From: Limnohabitans sp. Jir72
GTDB taxonomy: Bacteria; Pseudomonadota; Gammaproteobacteria; Burkholderiales; Burkholderiaceae_C
Direction of reading: 5' to 3'
NCBI RefSeq assembly: GCF_003063575.1
Contig: NZ_NESC01000001.1
Coordinates: forward strand, 496,001 to 560,000
Length of the DNA stretch: 64,000 nucleotides
The position numbers and the translations under genes are program-made. Shown piece by piece: positions 53,870 to 62,689 of the stretch. Positions within the stretch are counted from its first letter, which is position 1. Each line of letters starts with the position of its first letter. The notes below the pieces were generated by a model. The model saw nothing but the letters and a program-made list of their open reading frames with translations, did no database searches and had not been told where the DNA came from.

Positions 53870-54913
53870 ATGACTGAAGATACTCACGAAATCATCCACT
53901 CCCCCTTGGCGCGCATGCTCAGTGGCGAGGGGCACACCCTGGAAATTGACATTTACCGGGGCGTAGACGAGCCGGACTGGATTTTGGAAATTGAGGATGA
54001 AACGGGCACGTCCACCGTGTTTGACGAGCGCTTTGCCTCCGACCAAGCGGCCCTGGATGCGGCACTGACCCAAATTGAGGCCGAAGGCGGCATACACCGC
54101 TTTTTCGCCAATGCGCAGGCTGGCGCCATGGCCAGCGAGGCCGAGATGTTTGCCAAGTTAGATGCGCTGAAAAAATCATCGCCAAAGGCCAGTAAGGCCC
54201 TCCCGCACAACATGATGGAGGCTCTGTCGGAAGAGGAACTGGACGAGCTGGATGGCCTGCTGCTGGAGGTGGACGCCGACCAAGGCATGACGCTGGACAC
54301 GCTGGATGGCTTTTTGCACGCCATCGCCATAGGGCCTGAAACGGTGATGCCCAGCCGGTGGCTGCCCAAGGTGTGGGATCTGGACGATGGGGGCATGATG
54401 CCGCCCATGGACAGCCTGGAGCAGGTGAACCACCTGATGGGGCTGATCATGCGGCACTACAACAGCATCATTTGGGGGTTGGAGCAAAGCCCACCTGTTT
54501 TCGCGCCCATGTGGCCAACTTTTGAATACAAAGGTCGCGACGAAGACGATGCAGAAGGATGGGCTCACGGCTTTACCGAAGGTGTCAAACTGAGCTTAGC
54601 CGCCTGGCAGCCGCTGCTGCGCGACCCGCAGGGCCAGCAGTGGTACCACCCGATTGAGTTGCTGGGCGACGAGGACGCGCCGCCTGAATGGGACGATCTG
54701 ATCCGCACGCCTGAGCAGCGTGCCAAGCTGACCGCTCAGATTGAAAACAGCGTGCTGCAGATGCACGCTCATTGGTTGCCGCTGCGTCAGGCGTTAGCTG
54801 AACGCCAGACTGCCCAGGCCATGAGCACCAAGGTCGGCCGCAACGAGCCTTGTCCCTGCGGGAGTGGCAAAAAGTTTAAAAAATGCTGTGGTTCGCCTGT
54901 CGATCTGCATTAA
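53870..54913 (+). CDS. UPF0149 (YecA-like) protein with C-terminal SEC-C motif
   Basis: A 347-residue protein. The N-terminal part (to about residue 105) is acidic and unassigned. The middle has a YecA/UPF0149 pattern ([57 protein letters not shown]). The end is a zinc-binding SEC-C motif ([19 protein letters not shown]), as at the SecA C terminus. Its role inside a restriction operon is unknown; it sits 21 bases after hsdS and 22 bases before hsdM. Confidence 0.88.
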   Translation: MTEDTHEIIHSPLARMLSGEGHTLEIDIYRGVDEPDWILEIEDETGTSTVFDERFASDQAALDAALTQIEAEGGIHRFFANAQAGAMASEAEMFAKLDALKKSSPKASKALPHNMMEALSEEELDELDGLLLEVDADQGMTLDTLDGFLHAIAIGPETVMPSRWLPKVWDLDDGGMMPPMDSLEQVNHLMGLIMRHYNSIIWGLEQSPPVFAPMWPTFEYKGRDEDDAEGWAHGFTEGVKLSLAAWQPLLRDPQGQQWYHPIELLGDEDAPPEWDDLIRTPEQRAKLTAQIENSVLQMHAHWLPLRQALAERQTAQAMSTKVGRNEPCPCGSGKKFKKCCGSPVDLH

Positions 54914-54935
54914 GCCCCTTTGCTGTAAAGACACC

Positions 54936-56549
54936 ATGACCGAACAAAACCAAAAACAACTGGGCAAGACGCTGTGGGCCATTGCCGACCAGCTGCGCGG
55001 CTCGATGGACGCAGACGATTTTCGCGACTACATGCTGTCGTTCCTTTTCTTGCGCTACCTGTCTGACAACTACGAAGCCGCAGCCCAAAAAGAGCTGGGC
55101 AGTGATTACCCCAAAGTCGACGCTGACGCAAAGCAAGTGCCGCTGGCGGTTTGGTATGCCGCCAACGCCGCCGACGTGCCCGCGTTTGAAAAGCAAATGC
55201 GCCGCAAGGTGCATTACGTCATTCAGCCAGCACATTTGTGGAGCAGCGTGGCCAATATGGCCCGCACGCAAGACGGTGAGCTGCTGAACATGTTGCAAGC
55301 TGGTTTCAAGTACATCGAAAACGAATCGTTCGAGAGCACCTTTGCAGGCCTGTTCTCCGAGATTGATTTGGGCTCATCCAAATTGGGCAAGGGCTACAGC
55401 GAGCGCAATGCCGTGCTGTGCACCGTGATTCAAAAAATTGCCGAAGGCTTGGCCGACTTTTCGACCGACATCGACGCACTGGGCGATGCCTATGAATACC
55501 TAATTGGCCAGTTCGCCGCAGGCTCGGGCAAGAAGGCGGGCGAGTTCTACACGCCGCAGCAAATTTCAGACATCTTGTCCACCATCGTCACGTTAGATAG
55601 CCAAGAGCCCAAAACGGGAGCCAAGCAACGGCTAGAAAGCGTGATGGACTTTGCTTGTGGCTCGGGATCACTGCTGCTGAACGTGCGCCAACGAATGAAG
55701 AGGGCTGGCGGCACGATTGGTCGTATTTACGGCCAAGAGAAAAACATCACCACCTACAACTTGGCACGCATGAACATGCTGCTGCATGGGGTGAAGGACA
55801 CTGAGTTTGAAATCTTCCACGGCGACACACTCACTAATGAATGGGACAAGCTGCGCGAACTGAATCCAGCCAAAAAGCCAACGTTCGACGCCATCGTGGC
55901 CAACCCTCCCTTTAGTCTGCGCTGGGATGCCAGCGAGGCCATGGCCGACGATGTGCGCTTTAAAAATCACGGCCTGGCTCCCAAGTCGGCGGCAGACTTT
56001 GCCTTTTTGCTGCATGGTTTTCACTTCCTCAAAGACGAAGGCGTGATGGCCATCATCTTGCCGCACGGCGTTTTGTTCCGTGGCGGTGCAGAAGAACGCA
56101 TTCGCACCAAGCTTCTCAAAGACGGGCACATCGACACCGTCATTGGCCTGCCGTCAAACCTGTTTTATTCCACCGGCATTCCGGTGTGCATCTTGGTGCT
56201 CAAGAAATGCAAGAAGCCGGACGATGTGTTGTTCATCAATGCGGCGGATCACTTTGACAAAGGCAAGCGCCAGAACCAACTGAGCGAAGCGCACATTGCC
56301 AAGATCATTGACACCTACAAGAACCGCCATGAAGAGGCGCGTTATTCACGCCGCGTGGAGATGGCCGAGATTGAGAAGAACGACTTCAACCTCAACATCT
56401 CGCGCTACATCAGCACGGCGGTGGCAGACGCTGAGATTGATTTGTCGGCCACGCACCAGCAGTTGGTCAGCATTGAAGCGGACATCAAGGCCGCTAAGGA
56501 CAAGCACAACGTCTTTTTGAAAGAACTTGGTTTGAACCCGTTGCCGTGA
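54936..56549 (+). CDS. hsdM: Type I restriction enzyme, methyltransferase subunit (HsdM)
   Basis: N6-adenine methyltransferase subunit, 537 residues. It has a helical N-terminal HsdM_N domain (LGKTLWAIADQLRGSMDADD, FRDYMLSFLFLRYLSD), the SAM motif VMDFACGSGSLLLNVRQ near residue 240, GEFYTPQQI before it, and the catalytic NPPF (DAIVANPPFSLRW) near residue 322. ATG 54936 was chosen over an in-frame reading overlapping the SEC-C gene. It is the last gene of the operon, an unusual place compared with the common hsdM-hsdS-hsdR order. Confidence 0.96.
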   Translation: MTEQNQKQLGKTLWAIADQLRGSMDADDFRDYMLSFLFLRYLSDNYEAAAQKELGSDYPKVDADAKQVPLAVWYAANAADVPAFEKQMRRKVHYVIQPAHLWSSVANMARTQDGELLNMLQAGFKYIENESFESTFAGLFSEIDLGSSKLGKGYSERNAVLCTVIQKIAEGLADFSTDIDALGDAYEYLIGQFAAGSGKKAGEFYTPQQISDILSTIVTLDSQEPKTGAKQRLESVMDFACGSGSLLLNVRQRMKRAGGTIGRIYGQEKNITTYNLARMNMLLHGVKDTEFEIFHGDTLTNEWDKLRELNPAKKPTFDAIVANPPFSLRWDASEAMADDVRFKNHGLAPKSAADFAFLLHGFHFLKDEGVMAIILPHGVLFRGGAEERIRTKLLKDGHIDTVIGLPSNLFYSTGIPVCILVLKKCKKPDDVLFINAADHFDKGKRQNQLSEAHIAKIIDTYKNRHEEARYSRRVEMAEIEKNDFNLNISRYISTAVADAEIDLSATHQQLVSIEADIKAAKDKHNVFLKELGLNPLP

Positions 56550-56595
56550 CCCGCCACAGCACAGACTGACACTGCGACACCGATAATCCCGCCCC

Positions 56596-57078
56596 ATGAC
56601 CCTCATCAACACCCTCTTCCCCCTCGGCTGGCAGCATTACCTGCTGGGCGGCCTGACGATTGGCGCTGGCGTGGCGCTGCTTTATTTGTTCAACGGCTGG
56701 GTTGGCGGCATGAGTTCCGTCTTTTCCAGCAGTTGGTCCTTCGTGTCCAAACGGGCGTTTTTTCAGCAAGAGCGCTTTCTCAGCTCGCGCAGCTGGCGTC
56801 TGGTCTATGCCTTGGGCGTGGTGCTGGGTGCGCTGGTCTGGCGCTTTGCGCTGGCGGGCGGAGAAGCACAGCACACCAGCGTGCCCGCTTGGCAGCTGCT
56901 GGTGGGTGGCTTTTTGGTGGGATACGGTGCGCGCTTGGGCAATGGCTGCACGTCTGGTCACGGCATTTGTGGCCTCGGCTCATTGCAATTGCCTTCGCTG
57001 GGCGCGGTGCTGACCTTCATGGCCACCGCCTTTTTGACCGCCAACCTGATGGCAATGTTCACGAAAGGCTTGGCATGA
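56596..57078 (+). CDS. YeeE/YedE-family membrane protein, first half (PmpA-like)
   Basis: A 160-residue membrane protein with about four spans and the YeeE/YedE signature GARLGNGCTSGHGICGLGSL, whose cysteine is thought to relay thiosulfate or another sulfur species through the membrane. It is half the size of YeeE. The second half is the next gene, overlapping by ATGA, so the two likely form one transporter. Forty-six bases separate it from hsdM; no BigR-type regulator or sulfur dioxygenase is present nearby. Confidence 0.88.
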   Translation: MTLINTLFPLGWQHYLLGGLTIGAGVALLYLFNGWVGGMSSVFSSSWSFVSKRAFFQQERFLSSRSWRLVYALGVVLGALVWRFALAGGEAQHTSVPAWQLLVGGFLVGYGARLGNGCTSGHGICGLGSLQLPSLGAVLTFMATAFLTANLMAMFTKGLA

Positions 57079-57509
57079 ACCCGCTGAACCCCCACACCCT
57101 GACCCTGCCCAAGGCACTGGTCACCCTGATCGCCGGGGCCTTGTTTGGCTTTGGCCTGTCTCTGGCCACCATGGTTCAGCCCGATGTGGTCTTGGGCTTT
57201 TTGCGCTTTCAGGACTGGGGCCTGATGCTGGTCATGGGCGGCGCTGCTGGCTTGGCCATGCTGGCCTACAAAGGCTTTCCGCGTTGGTTCAATCGCCCTT
57301 TGCTGGGCGGCCAGTTCCTCACCCAGCCTGCCAGCTGGAACCGCCAAACGGTCATCGGCTCGGCCATTTTTGGCGTGGGCTGGGGCTTGTCGGGCGTTTG
57401 CCCCGGCCCGGCCATTGCGGCTTTGGGCACGGGCAACACCGACATCCTGTGGGCATTGGGCGGCATTGTGCTGGGTGCTTTAGCCCATGGCCTGACAGCG
57501 CGGGACTGA
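57075..57509 (+). CDS. YeeE/YedE-family membrane protein, second half (PmpB-like)
   Basis: A 144-residue membrane protein with about four spans. It has GALFGFGLSLATMVQPDVVL and the second conserved cysteine loop GWGLSGVCPGPAIAALGTGN. ATG 57075 overlaps the stop of the first-half gene by four bases; a longer in-frame reading from 56733 is a shadow over that gene. Together the pair should form a sulfur-compound transporter in the inner membrane. Confidence 0.88.
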   Translation: MNPLNPHTLTLPKALVTLIAGALFGFGLSLATMVQPDVVLGFLRFQDWGLMLVMGGAAGLAMLAYKGFPRWFNRPLLGGQFLTQPASWNRQTVIGSAIFGVGWGLSGVCPGPAIAALGTGNTDILWALGGIVLGALAHGLTARD

Positions 57510-57606
57510 GCCCCTCCGTGCGCCTTCAGCCCAAAAGCTGTCCCCTGCAGGTTAGAATAACGGGCTTGGCTTCAAGCCACCCCTTTTCATTTCAGACTCA
57601 ATTCCT

Positions 57607-58161
57607 ATGAAAACCGCTCAAGAAATCCGCGTCGGCAACGTCATCATGCACGGCAAAGACCCCATGGTCGTTCTGCGCACCGAATACCAACGTGGCGGCC
57701 GTGGCTCGTCCACCGTGCGCATGAAGCTCAAAAGCTTGATCGCCAACTTCGGCACCGAAGTCGTGTTCCGCGCTGACGACAAGATGGACCAAGTCATTCT
57801 GGACAAGAAAGAGTGCACCTATTCCTACTTCGCTGACCCCATGTACGTTTGCATGGACACCGAGTTCAACCAGTACGAAGTCGAAGCCACCAACATGGGT
57901 GACGCTTTGAACTACCTGGAAGACGGCATGGAACTCGAAGTCGTGTTCTACAACGAGAAAGCCATCTCGGTCGAATTGCCCACCAGCGTGGTGCGCGAGA
58001 TCACCTGGACCGAGCCAGCCGTCAAAGGCGACACATCGGGCAAAGTGCTCAAGCCCGCCAAGATCGCCACCGGCATGGAAGTGCCTGTGCCTTTGTTTGT
58101 GGCCCAAGGCGACAAGATCGAAATCGACACCCGCACCGGCGAATACCGCAAGCGCGTCTGA
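57607..58161 (+). CDS. efp: Elongation factor P
   Basis: Translation factor that helps ribosomes through proline runs. The 184-residue protein has the three OB-like domains ([20 protein letters not shown] at the start, the [12 protein letters not shown] middle and the C-terminal [17 protein letters not shown]). The modification loop reads [12 protein letters not shown], placing arginine at position 32, the EarP rhamnosylation site, instead of the lysine used by EpmA. This agrees with the earP gene upstream of the restriction island. A TAGAAT -10-like element lies near 57553, and a terminator follows. Confidence 0.97.
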   Translation: MKTAQEIRVGNVIMHGKDPMVVLRTEYQRGGRGSSTVRMKLKSLIANFGTEVVFRADDKMDQVILDKKECTYSYFADPMYVCMDTEFNQYEVEATNMGDALNYLEDGMELEVVFYNEKAISVELPTSVVREITWTEPAVKGDTSGKVLKPAKIATGMEVPVPLFVAQGDKIEIDTRTGEYRKRV

Positions 58162-58182
58162 TCTTCTGATCGGCCTGACAAG

Positions 58183-58206
58183 AAAGCCCCGCAAGGGGCT
58201 TTTTTT
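58183..58206 (+). terminator. Rho-independent terminator after efp
   Basis: Stem AAAGCCCC / GGGGCTTT with a GCAA tetraloop, followed by T residues, 21 bases after the efp stop. Confidence 0.92.
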
Positions 58207-58263
58207 ATGGCATCTCGCCAAGGGCATGTGGGTGCCAGAACTCAGCAGATGCAAAATGGCAGC

Positions 58264-59145
58264 ATGCCTTCTACGCCCAGCATCAAGACCCCCTCCATCG
58301 CCCATGCTTGGGCGGATACCCACACCGACTTTCACGATGCCGCCTGGCTGGAGCCGCAAGCCGAGCGCTTGGCTTTTGCCGACCCGGAATTTCTGTTGCG
58401 CCGCGAGACGCGTGGCATTCGGTTTCAGCTGGAAATGCTCAAGCCCGATCTGGCACAAATCGAAGCGGGCATAGAACACACGGTCGTGGTGTTTGGCAGT
58501 GCCCGATTCACCGACAGGCTGAGCGCTCAAGCTTTGCTTGCCGCCGCTGAGCAGTCAGGCCAGCCAAGCGCTGTCGCGCACGCACAATCCCAAGTGCGCA
58601 ACGCCCAGCACTACGAAAACGCCCGCCAATTTGCCAGCATGGTGGCGCAGTCCTGCGCGTGCATGCCACCCGACGAAAAGCTCTACATTTGCACCGGCGG
58701 CGGTCCCGGCGTCATGGAAGCGGCCAACCGTGGCGCCAAGGAAGCAGGCGCACCGTCGGTGTCGCTCAACATCGCCCTGCCGCACGAGCAACACCCCAAC
58801 CCGTATGTCACGCCCGAGTTGAGCTTCAAGTTCCATTACTTTGCCCTGCGCAAAATGCATTTCATGATGCGTGCCAAAGCGCTGGTGGCTTTTCCGGGTG
58901 GCTTTGGCACGCTCGACGAATTGTTCGAGGTGATGACCCTGGTGCAGACACGCAAAGCGCGGCAAGTGCCTATCCTGCTGTTTGGCACCGATTACTGGAC
59001 CCGCCTGATCAACATGGACGTGCTGGTCGAGGAAGGCACTATTTCTGCCGAAGACCTGAAGTTGTTCCGCTACGTTGACACGCCCGAAGACGCCTGGAAA
59101 GCCATTTGCGACTTCTACGCGCTGAAGGTGCCAACTTACGGATGA
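58264..59145 (+). CDS. LOG-family protein (TIGR00730-like, nucleoside 5'-monophosphate phosphoribohydrolase)
   Basis: A 293-residue Rossmann-fold protein with VVVFGSARFTDRLSAQALLA, the CTGGGPGVMEAANRGAKEAG motif and the diagnostic FPGGFGTLDELFEVMTLVQT. LOG-family enzymes release the base from cytokinin-type or other nucleoside monophosphates; many were misnamed lysine decarboxylases. It belongs to the longer type with an N-terminal extension. ATG 58264 is drawn; an ATG at 58249 is possible. Its end overlaps the convergent MFS gene by 10 bases. Confidence 0.87.
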   Translation: MPSTPSIKTPSIAHAWADTHTDFHDAAWLEPQAERLAFADPEFLLRRETRGIRFQLEMLKPDLAQIEAGIEHTVVVFGSARFTDRLSAQALLAAAEQSGQPSAVAHAQSQVRNAQHYENARQFASMVAQSCACMPPDEKLYICTGGGPGVMEAANRGAKEAGAPSVSLNIALPHEQHPNPYVTPELSFKFHYFALRKMHFMMRAKALVAFPGGFGTLDELFEVMTLVQTRKARQVPILLFGTDYWTRLINMDVLVEEGTISAEDLKLFRYVDTPEDAWKAICDFYALKVPTYG

Positions 59146-60305
59146 CGCGGGCGCAGCTTGAACGCTGAATTGGCCCCCAAACCCACCGCCGTGCCCACCA
59201 CCCAAAACACGGGAGCCACACCGGCAATGGCACCCGCTGCACCAAACAGCATGGGCATCAGCACGCTGGAGGCGTTGATGCTCATGAGGCGCAGGCCCAG
59301 GGCTTCGCCCTGCCGGTGGGCCGGGGTGATCTGGTGCAAGGTGCTCATGATCATGGGCTGCACCGCGCCCAGCACCAAGCCCAGCATGACCGAGCACGCA
59401 CCCATGGCCCAAGGCGTGGGCATGAAGGGGTAAAGGCCAAACAAGACCGCCGTGCACACCATCGAGGTCGTGATGATCTGGTATTCGTGCAAATGCCTTG
59501 AAATCCAAGGCAAGCACAGCCGTATGGTCGCCGCCGCCACAGCAAATGAACCGAGGATGGTGCCCACCACCGACGCGCTCAAGCCCCGCTCATACCCCAG
59601 CAGCGGCACCACAAAGGTGTGCACATCCCAGCACGACGACAGCAACCAGTTGACCCCCAACAAGCGCAGCATCAGGGGTTGGTGCAACAAGTCGAGCACA
59701 CGCTTTTTTTCTGTGGATGCTGCCAGCAAAGGAGACGTCTTTTCACGCACGCCACGCACACACCACAAGGTGAGCAAGGGCAAGAGGGCCATCAGCAGAA
59801 AGGCCACCCGAAAGCCCGTCTCGTGCGCACGCGCTGGCCCGGCAAAGTCGATCATCAAGCCCGCCAGCACGGGTCCTAAAAAGTTGGAAATGGCCGGCCC
59901 GATCGACAACCAGCTGAAAGCACTTTTCAGCTCAGCCGGTCCATGGGCCAAACGGCCCACATGGCGCTGCAAGGCGATCACAGCCATGCCGGTCGCGCCG
60001 CCCGAGGCCAAGGCACTGACACACAACATGGGAAAGATGGGCCACATTGCAGACAGGCTGACGCCGGTGAAAGCGATGGCCACGCTCAAAGCCAAAGGGG
60101 CTTTGAGGCCTTTGCGGTCGGCGTAGCGCCCTGCCGGCAAAGCCAGAAACACCTGGGTCAAGGCGAACAAGGCCAGCAAAGCACCCACTGCCATCGCACT
60201 GAAGCCCTGCTGCAAAGCCAACAAGGGCACCGCCATGCGGGTACCCGCCATGCAGGCGTGCAAGAAAATTTGCCCGGCAATCAGGCGCGAGAGTTCGCGC
60301 TTCAT
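59136..60305 (-). CDS. Major facilitator superfamily transporter
   Basis: A 389-residue, 12-span MFS protein. The loop 2-3 motif reads LPAGRYADRKGLKAPLALSV, and the halves are joined by a short charged loop (VREKTSPLLAASTEKKRVLD). The N terminus (MKRELSRLIAGQIFLHACMA) and the YERGLSASVVGTILGSFA region fit drug or metabolite exporters. Substrate unknown. It lies 12 bases after rmuC on the same strand. Confidence 0.88.
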   Translation of the reverse strand: MKRELSRLIAGQIFLHACMAGTRMAVPLLALQQGFSAMAVGALLALFALTQVFLALPAGRYADRKGLKAPLALSVAIAFTGVSLSAMWPIFPMLCVSALASGGATGMAVIALQRHVGRLAHGPAELKSAFSWLSIGPAISNFLGPVLAGLMIDFAGPARAHETGFRVAFLLMALLPLLTLWCVRGVREKTSPLLAASTEKKRVLDLLHQPLMLRLLGVNWLLSSCWDVHTFVVPLLGYERGLSASVVGTILGSFAVAAATIRLCLPWISRHLHEYQIITTSMVCTAVLFGLYPFMPTPWAMGACSVMLGLVLGAVQPMIMSTLHQITPAHRQGEALGLRLMSINASSVLMPMLFGAAGAIAGVAPVFWVVGTAVGLGANSAFKLRPRHP

Positions 60306-60317
60306 GCCCTGTACCGA

Positions 60318-61691
60318 TCAGGCATCGCCACCGGGCAGCAGGGCTTGTGCATCGGACTCGGGCAAGGCATCGACTTGGCGCAAAGCCCGGTTCATCACAT
60401 TGCTGCGGGTCTGCGCCTGGTCCAAGGTGTTGAGCACCGTCTGGGTCTGGTTGCGCACCTTGTCGAGCACATCACCAAACTTGCCGAACTCGGTCTTGAC
60501 CGCGCCCAGCACCTGCCAGACTTCGCTGGAGCGCTTTTCGAGCGCCAGCGTGCGAAAGCCCATTTGCAAAGCGTTGAGCATGGCCATCAAGTTGGTCGGC
60601 CCGGCCAGGGTCACGCGATGGTCACGCTGCAAAGTTTCCATCAGACCCGGGCGACGCAGCACCTCGGCATAGAGCCCTTCGGTGGGCAGGAACATCACCG
60701 CAAAATCGGTGGTGTGTGGTGGCTCCAAGTATTTGTCGGCGATCGATTTGGCTTCGAGCTTGATCCGGGCTTCAAGGGCCTTGGCGCACAACTCGGCTTG
60801 CACCGGATCGGCACGCCCTTGTGCTTCGAGCAAACGCTCATAGTCTTCGTTCGGGAACTTCGCATCGATCGGCAGCCACACGGGCTGGCCACTGTCCGAG
60901 CGACCCGGCAGGCGGATCGCAAAGTCCACACGGTTCTTGTCGCCGGGGCGCGTGGCCACCTGCACCGCGTATTGTTCAGGGGTCAACACTTGCTCGAGCA
61001 GCGAGGCCAATTGCGCCTCGCCAAACATGCCCCGCGTCTTGACGTTGGTCAGCAGGTGTTTGAGGTCGCCCACGCCTTGGGCCAGTGTGTGCATTTCGCC
61101 CAGACCTTTGTGCACCTGCTCCAGGCGGTCGGCCACTTGTTTGAAGCTCTCGCCCAAACGGGCTTGCAAGGTGGCTTGGAGTTTTTCGTCCACGGTCTGG
61201 CGCATCTCGTCGAGCTTGGCCGCATTGCTTTGCTGAAGCTGGGCCAGCTGGGTCTCCATGGTGCCGCGCATCTCGGTCAGGCGCCGGGCATTGGCCTCCG
61301 ACAGCGCATTGACCTGCTGGGCCAAGCTGTCGGTCAGGCTTTTTTGCAGCAAGGCCAGCTGCTGGGCCAGCGCATCGATCTGCTGGTTTTGCGTGCGGGT
61401 GGCCTCGGCGCTTTGCTGCAGCAGCGACTGCTGGAACAGGGTCAGCGTCTGCATGGCCTCTTGGCGCCCCTGCACACCCGACTGGCTGATCTCGGTGCGC
61501 AGCTCGCGCTCCAGGCGGACGTTCTGGGTTTGCAGGCCCTCAAACTGTTGCTGCTGCCAAGTGGCGTGCTCGGCCTGGCGGGCTTGGCGTTCGGGGCTGT
61601 CGTCTTGCTGCGCAGGCTTTCGCAACAAAAGCCACACCAGCAGCGCCAGGTTCAGCCCCACCAAGGCGATCATCAGCCAGCTCTCATTCAT
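60318..61691 (-). CDS. rmuC: DNA recombination protein RmuC
   Basis: A 457-residue RmuC, which limits inversions between short inverted repeats. It has one N-terminal span (MIALVGLNLALLVWLLL), a long coiled coil (about residues 30-190, rich in glutamine and leucine) and the nuclease-like RmuC domain (LPIDAKFPNEDYERLLEAQG, FAVMFLPTEGLYAEVLRRPG, VTLAGPTNLMAMLNALQMGF). The start overlaps the stop of the dehydrogenase gene by four bases. Confidence 0.93.
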   Translation of the reverse strand: MNESWLMIALVGLNLALLVWLLLRKPAQQDDSPERQARQAEHATWQQQQFEGLQTQNVRLERELRTEISQSGVQGRQEAMQTLTLFQQSLLQQSAEATRTQNQQIDALAQQLALLQKSLTDSLAQQVNALSEANARRLTEMRGTMETQLAQLQQSNAAKLDEMRQTVDEKLQATLQARLGESFKQVADRLEQVHKGLGEMHTLAQGVGDLKHLLTNVKTRGMFGEAQLASLLEQVLTPEQYAVQVATRPGDKNRVDFAIRLPGRSDSGQPVWLPIDAKFPNEDYERLLEAQGRADPVQAELCAKALEARIKLEAKSIADKYLEPPHTTDFAVMFLPTEGLYAEVLRRPGLMETLQRDHRVTLAGPTNLMAMLNALQMGFRTLALEKRSSEVWQVLGAVKTEFGKFGDVLDKVRNQTQTVLNTLDQAQTRSNVMNRALRQVDALPESDAQALLPGGDA

Positions 61692-62680
61692 GCATGGCGT
61701 CCGGTCACGTTGTTGAGCGGCGTCACCGCTTGGCCTTGGGTGAGAAATCCGATCAGGTTGTCGGCCGCCAACTGAGCCATGGCCCGGCGCGTCTGGATGG
61801 TGGCGCTGGCGATGTGCGGTGTCAGCACCACATTGGGCACCTTGAGCAAGTCAGGGTGCACCGAGGGCTCGCCCTCGAACACATCGATGCCCGCCGCTGC
61901 GATTTGCTTGGCCGCCAGTGCTTTGGCCAAGGCCGCGTCATCCACAATGCCGCCGCGTGCGATGTTGACCAAGGTGGCCGTGGGCTTCATTTGCGCCAGC
62001 TCTGCCGCGCCAATGGTGTGGTGCGACTCGGCGCTGTAGGGCACGACCAGCATCACATGGTCGGCCTTCTTCAGAAGTTCTTCTTTGGAGACATAAGAGG
62101 CCTTGCACTCGGCCTCCAGCTCGGCACTCAGCCGCGAGCGGTTGTGGTAAATCACATCCATGCCAAAGCCATGTGCGCCGCGATGCGCAATGCCCTGCCC
62201 GATGCGGCCCATGCCGATGATGCCCAGCGTCGAGCCATGCACCTCGGCCCCGGCGAACATGTCGTAGCGCCAGCTTTTCCACAAACCCGCCCGCAGGAAA
62301 TGCTCGCTCTCGGCCATGCGGCGGGCAGTGGCCATGAGCAGCGCAAAACCAAAGTCAGCGGTGGTCTCGGTCAGCACATCGGGCGTGTTGGTGGCCACCA
62401 CACCGGCAGCGGTCATGGCGGGCACATCAAAGTTGTTGTAGCCCACGGCCATGTTGGCCACGATGCGCAGTTGCGGATTTCGGGCCAGCACCTGGGCATT
62501 GACTGGGTTGGCTCCGGTCGTCAACGCGCCCACAAAGGGCTGCAAACGCTCGGCCCACACCTCGGGCGTCCAGGACGCATCGGCCTGGTTGTCCGTCACC
62601 TCAAAGTGTTCGCGCAGTTGGGCCAGCACGTCATCGAATATCGGGCAGGCCACCAAGATCTTGGGTTTCATAGGGTCCAT
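61688..62680 (-). CDS. D-isomer-specific 2-hydroxyacid dehydrogenase (glyoxylate/hydroxypyruvate reductase-like)
   Basis: A 330-residue NAD(P)-dependent dehydrogenase. It has GALTTGANPVNAQVLARNPQ, the Rossmann motif STLGIIGMGRIGQGIAHRGA, the arginine in VNIARGGIVDDAALAKAL, the glutamate in GIDVFEGEPSVH and the histidine in VLTPHIASAT, making the catalytic R-E-H set. It looks most like GhrB-type glyoxylate/2-ketogluconate reductases. A second ATG three codons in (62671) could also start it. It is co-transcribed with rmuC. Confidence 0.9.
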   Translation of the reverse strand: MDPMKPKILVACPIFDDVLAQLREHFEVTDNQADASWTPEVWAERLQPFVGALTTGANPVNAQVLARNPQLRIVANMAVGYNNFDVPAMTAAGVVATNTPDVLTETTADFGFALLMATARRMAESEHFLRAGLWKSWRYDMFAGAEVHGSTLGIIGMGRIGQGIAHRGAHGFGMDVIYHNRSRLSAELEAECKASYVSKEELLKKADHVMLVVPYSAESHHTIGAAELAQMKPTATLVNIARGGIVDDAALAKALAAKQIAAAGIDVFEGEPSVHPDLLKVPNVVLTPHIASATIQTRRAMAQLAADNLIGFLTQGQAVTPLNNVTGRHA

Positions 62681-62689
62681 CTCACAGTT

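Noticed and set aside
47524..58161. Prophage or integrative element carrying the restriction genes
   Set aside because: No integrase, tRNA end, flanking direct repeat or phage gene could be seen at either side of the island.
59943..61775. A 610-codon plus-strand frame opposite the MFS and rmuC genes
   Set aside because: Low-complexity, Q/H/L-rich shadow of rmuC's coiled coil; no start signal or family pattern.
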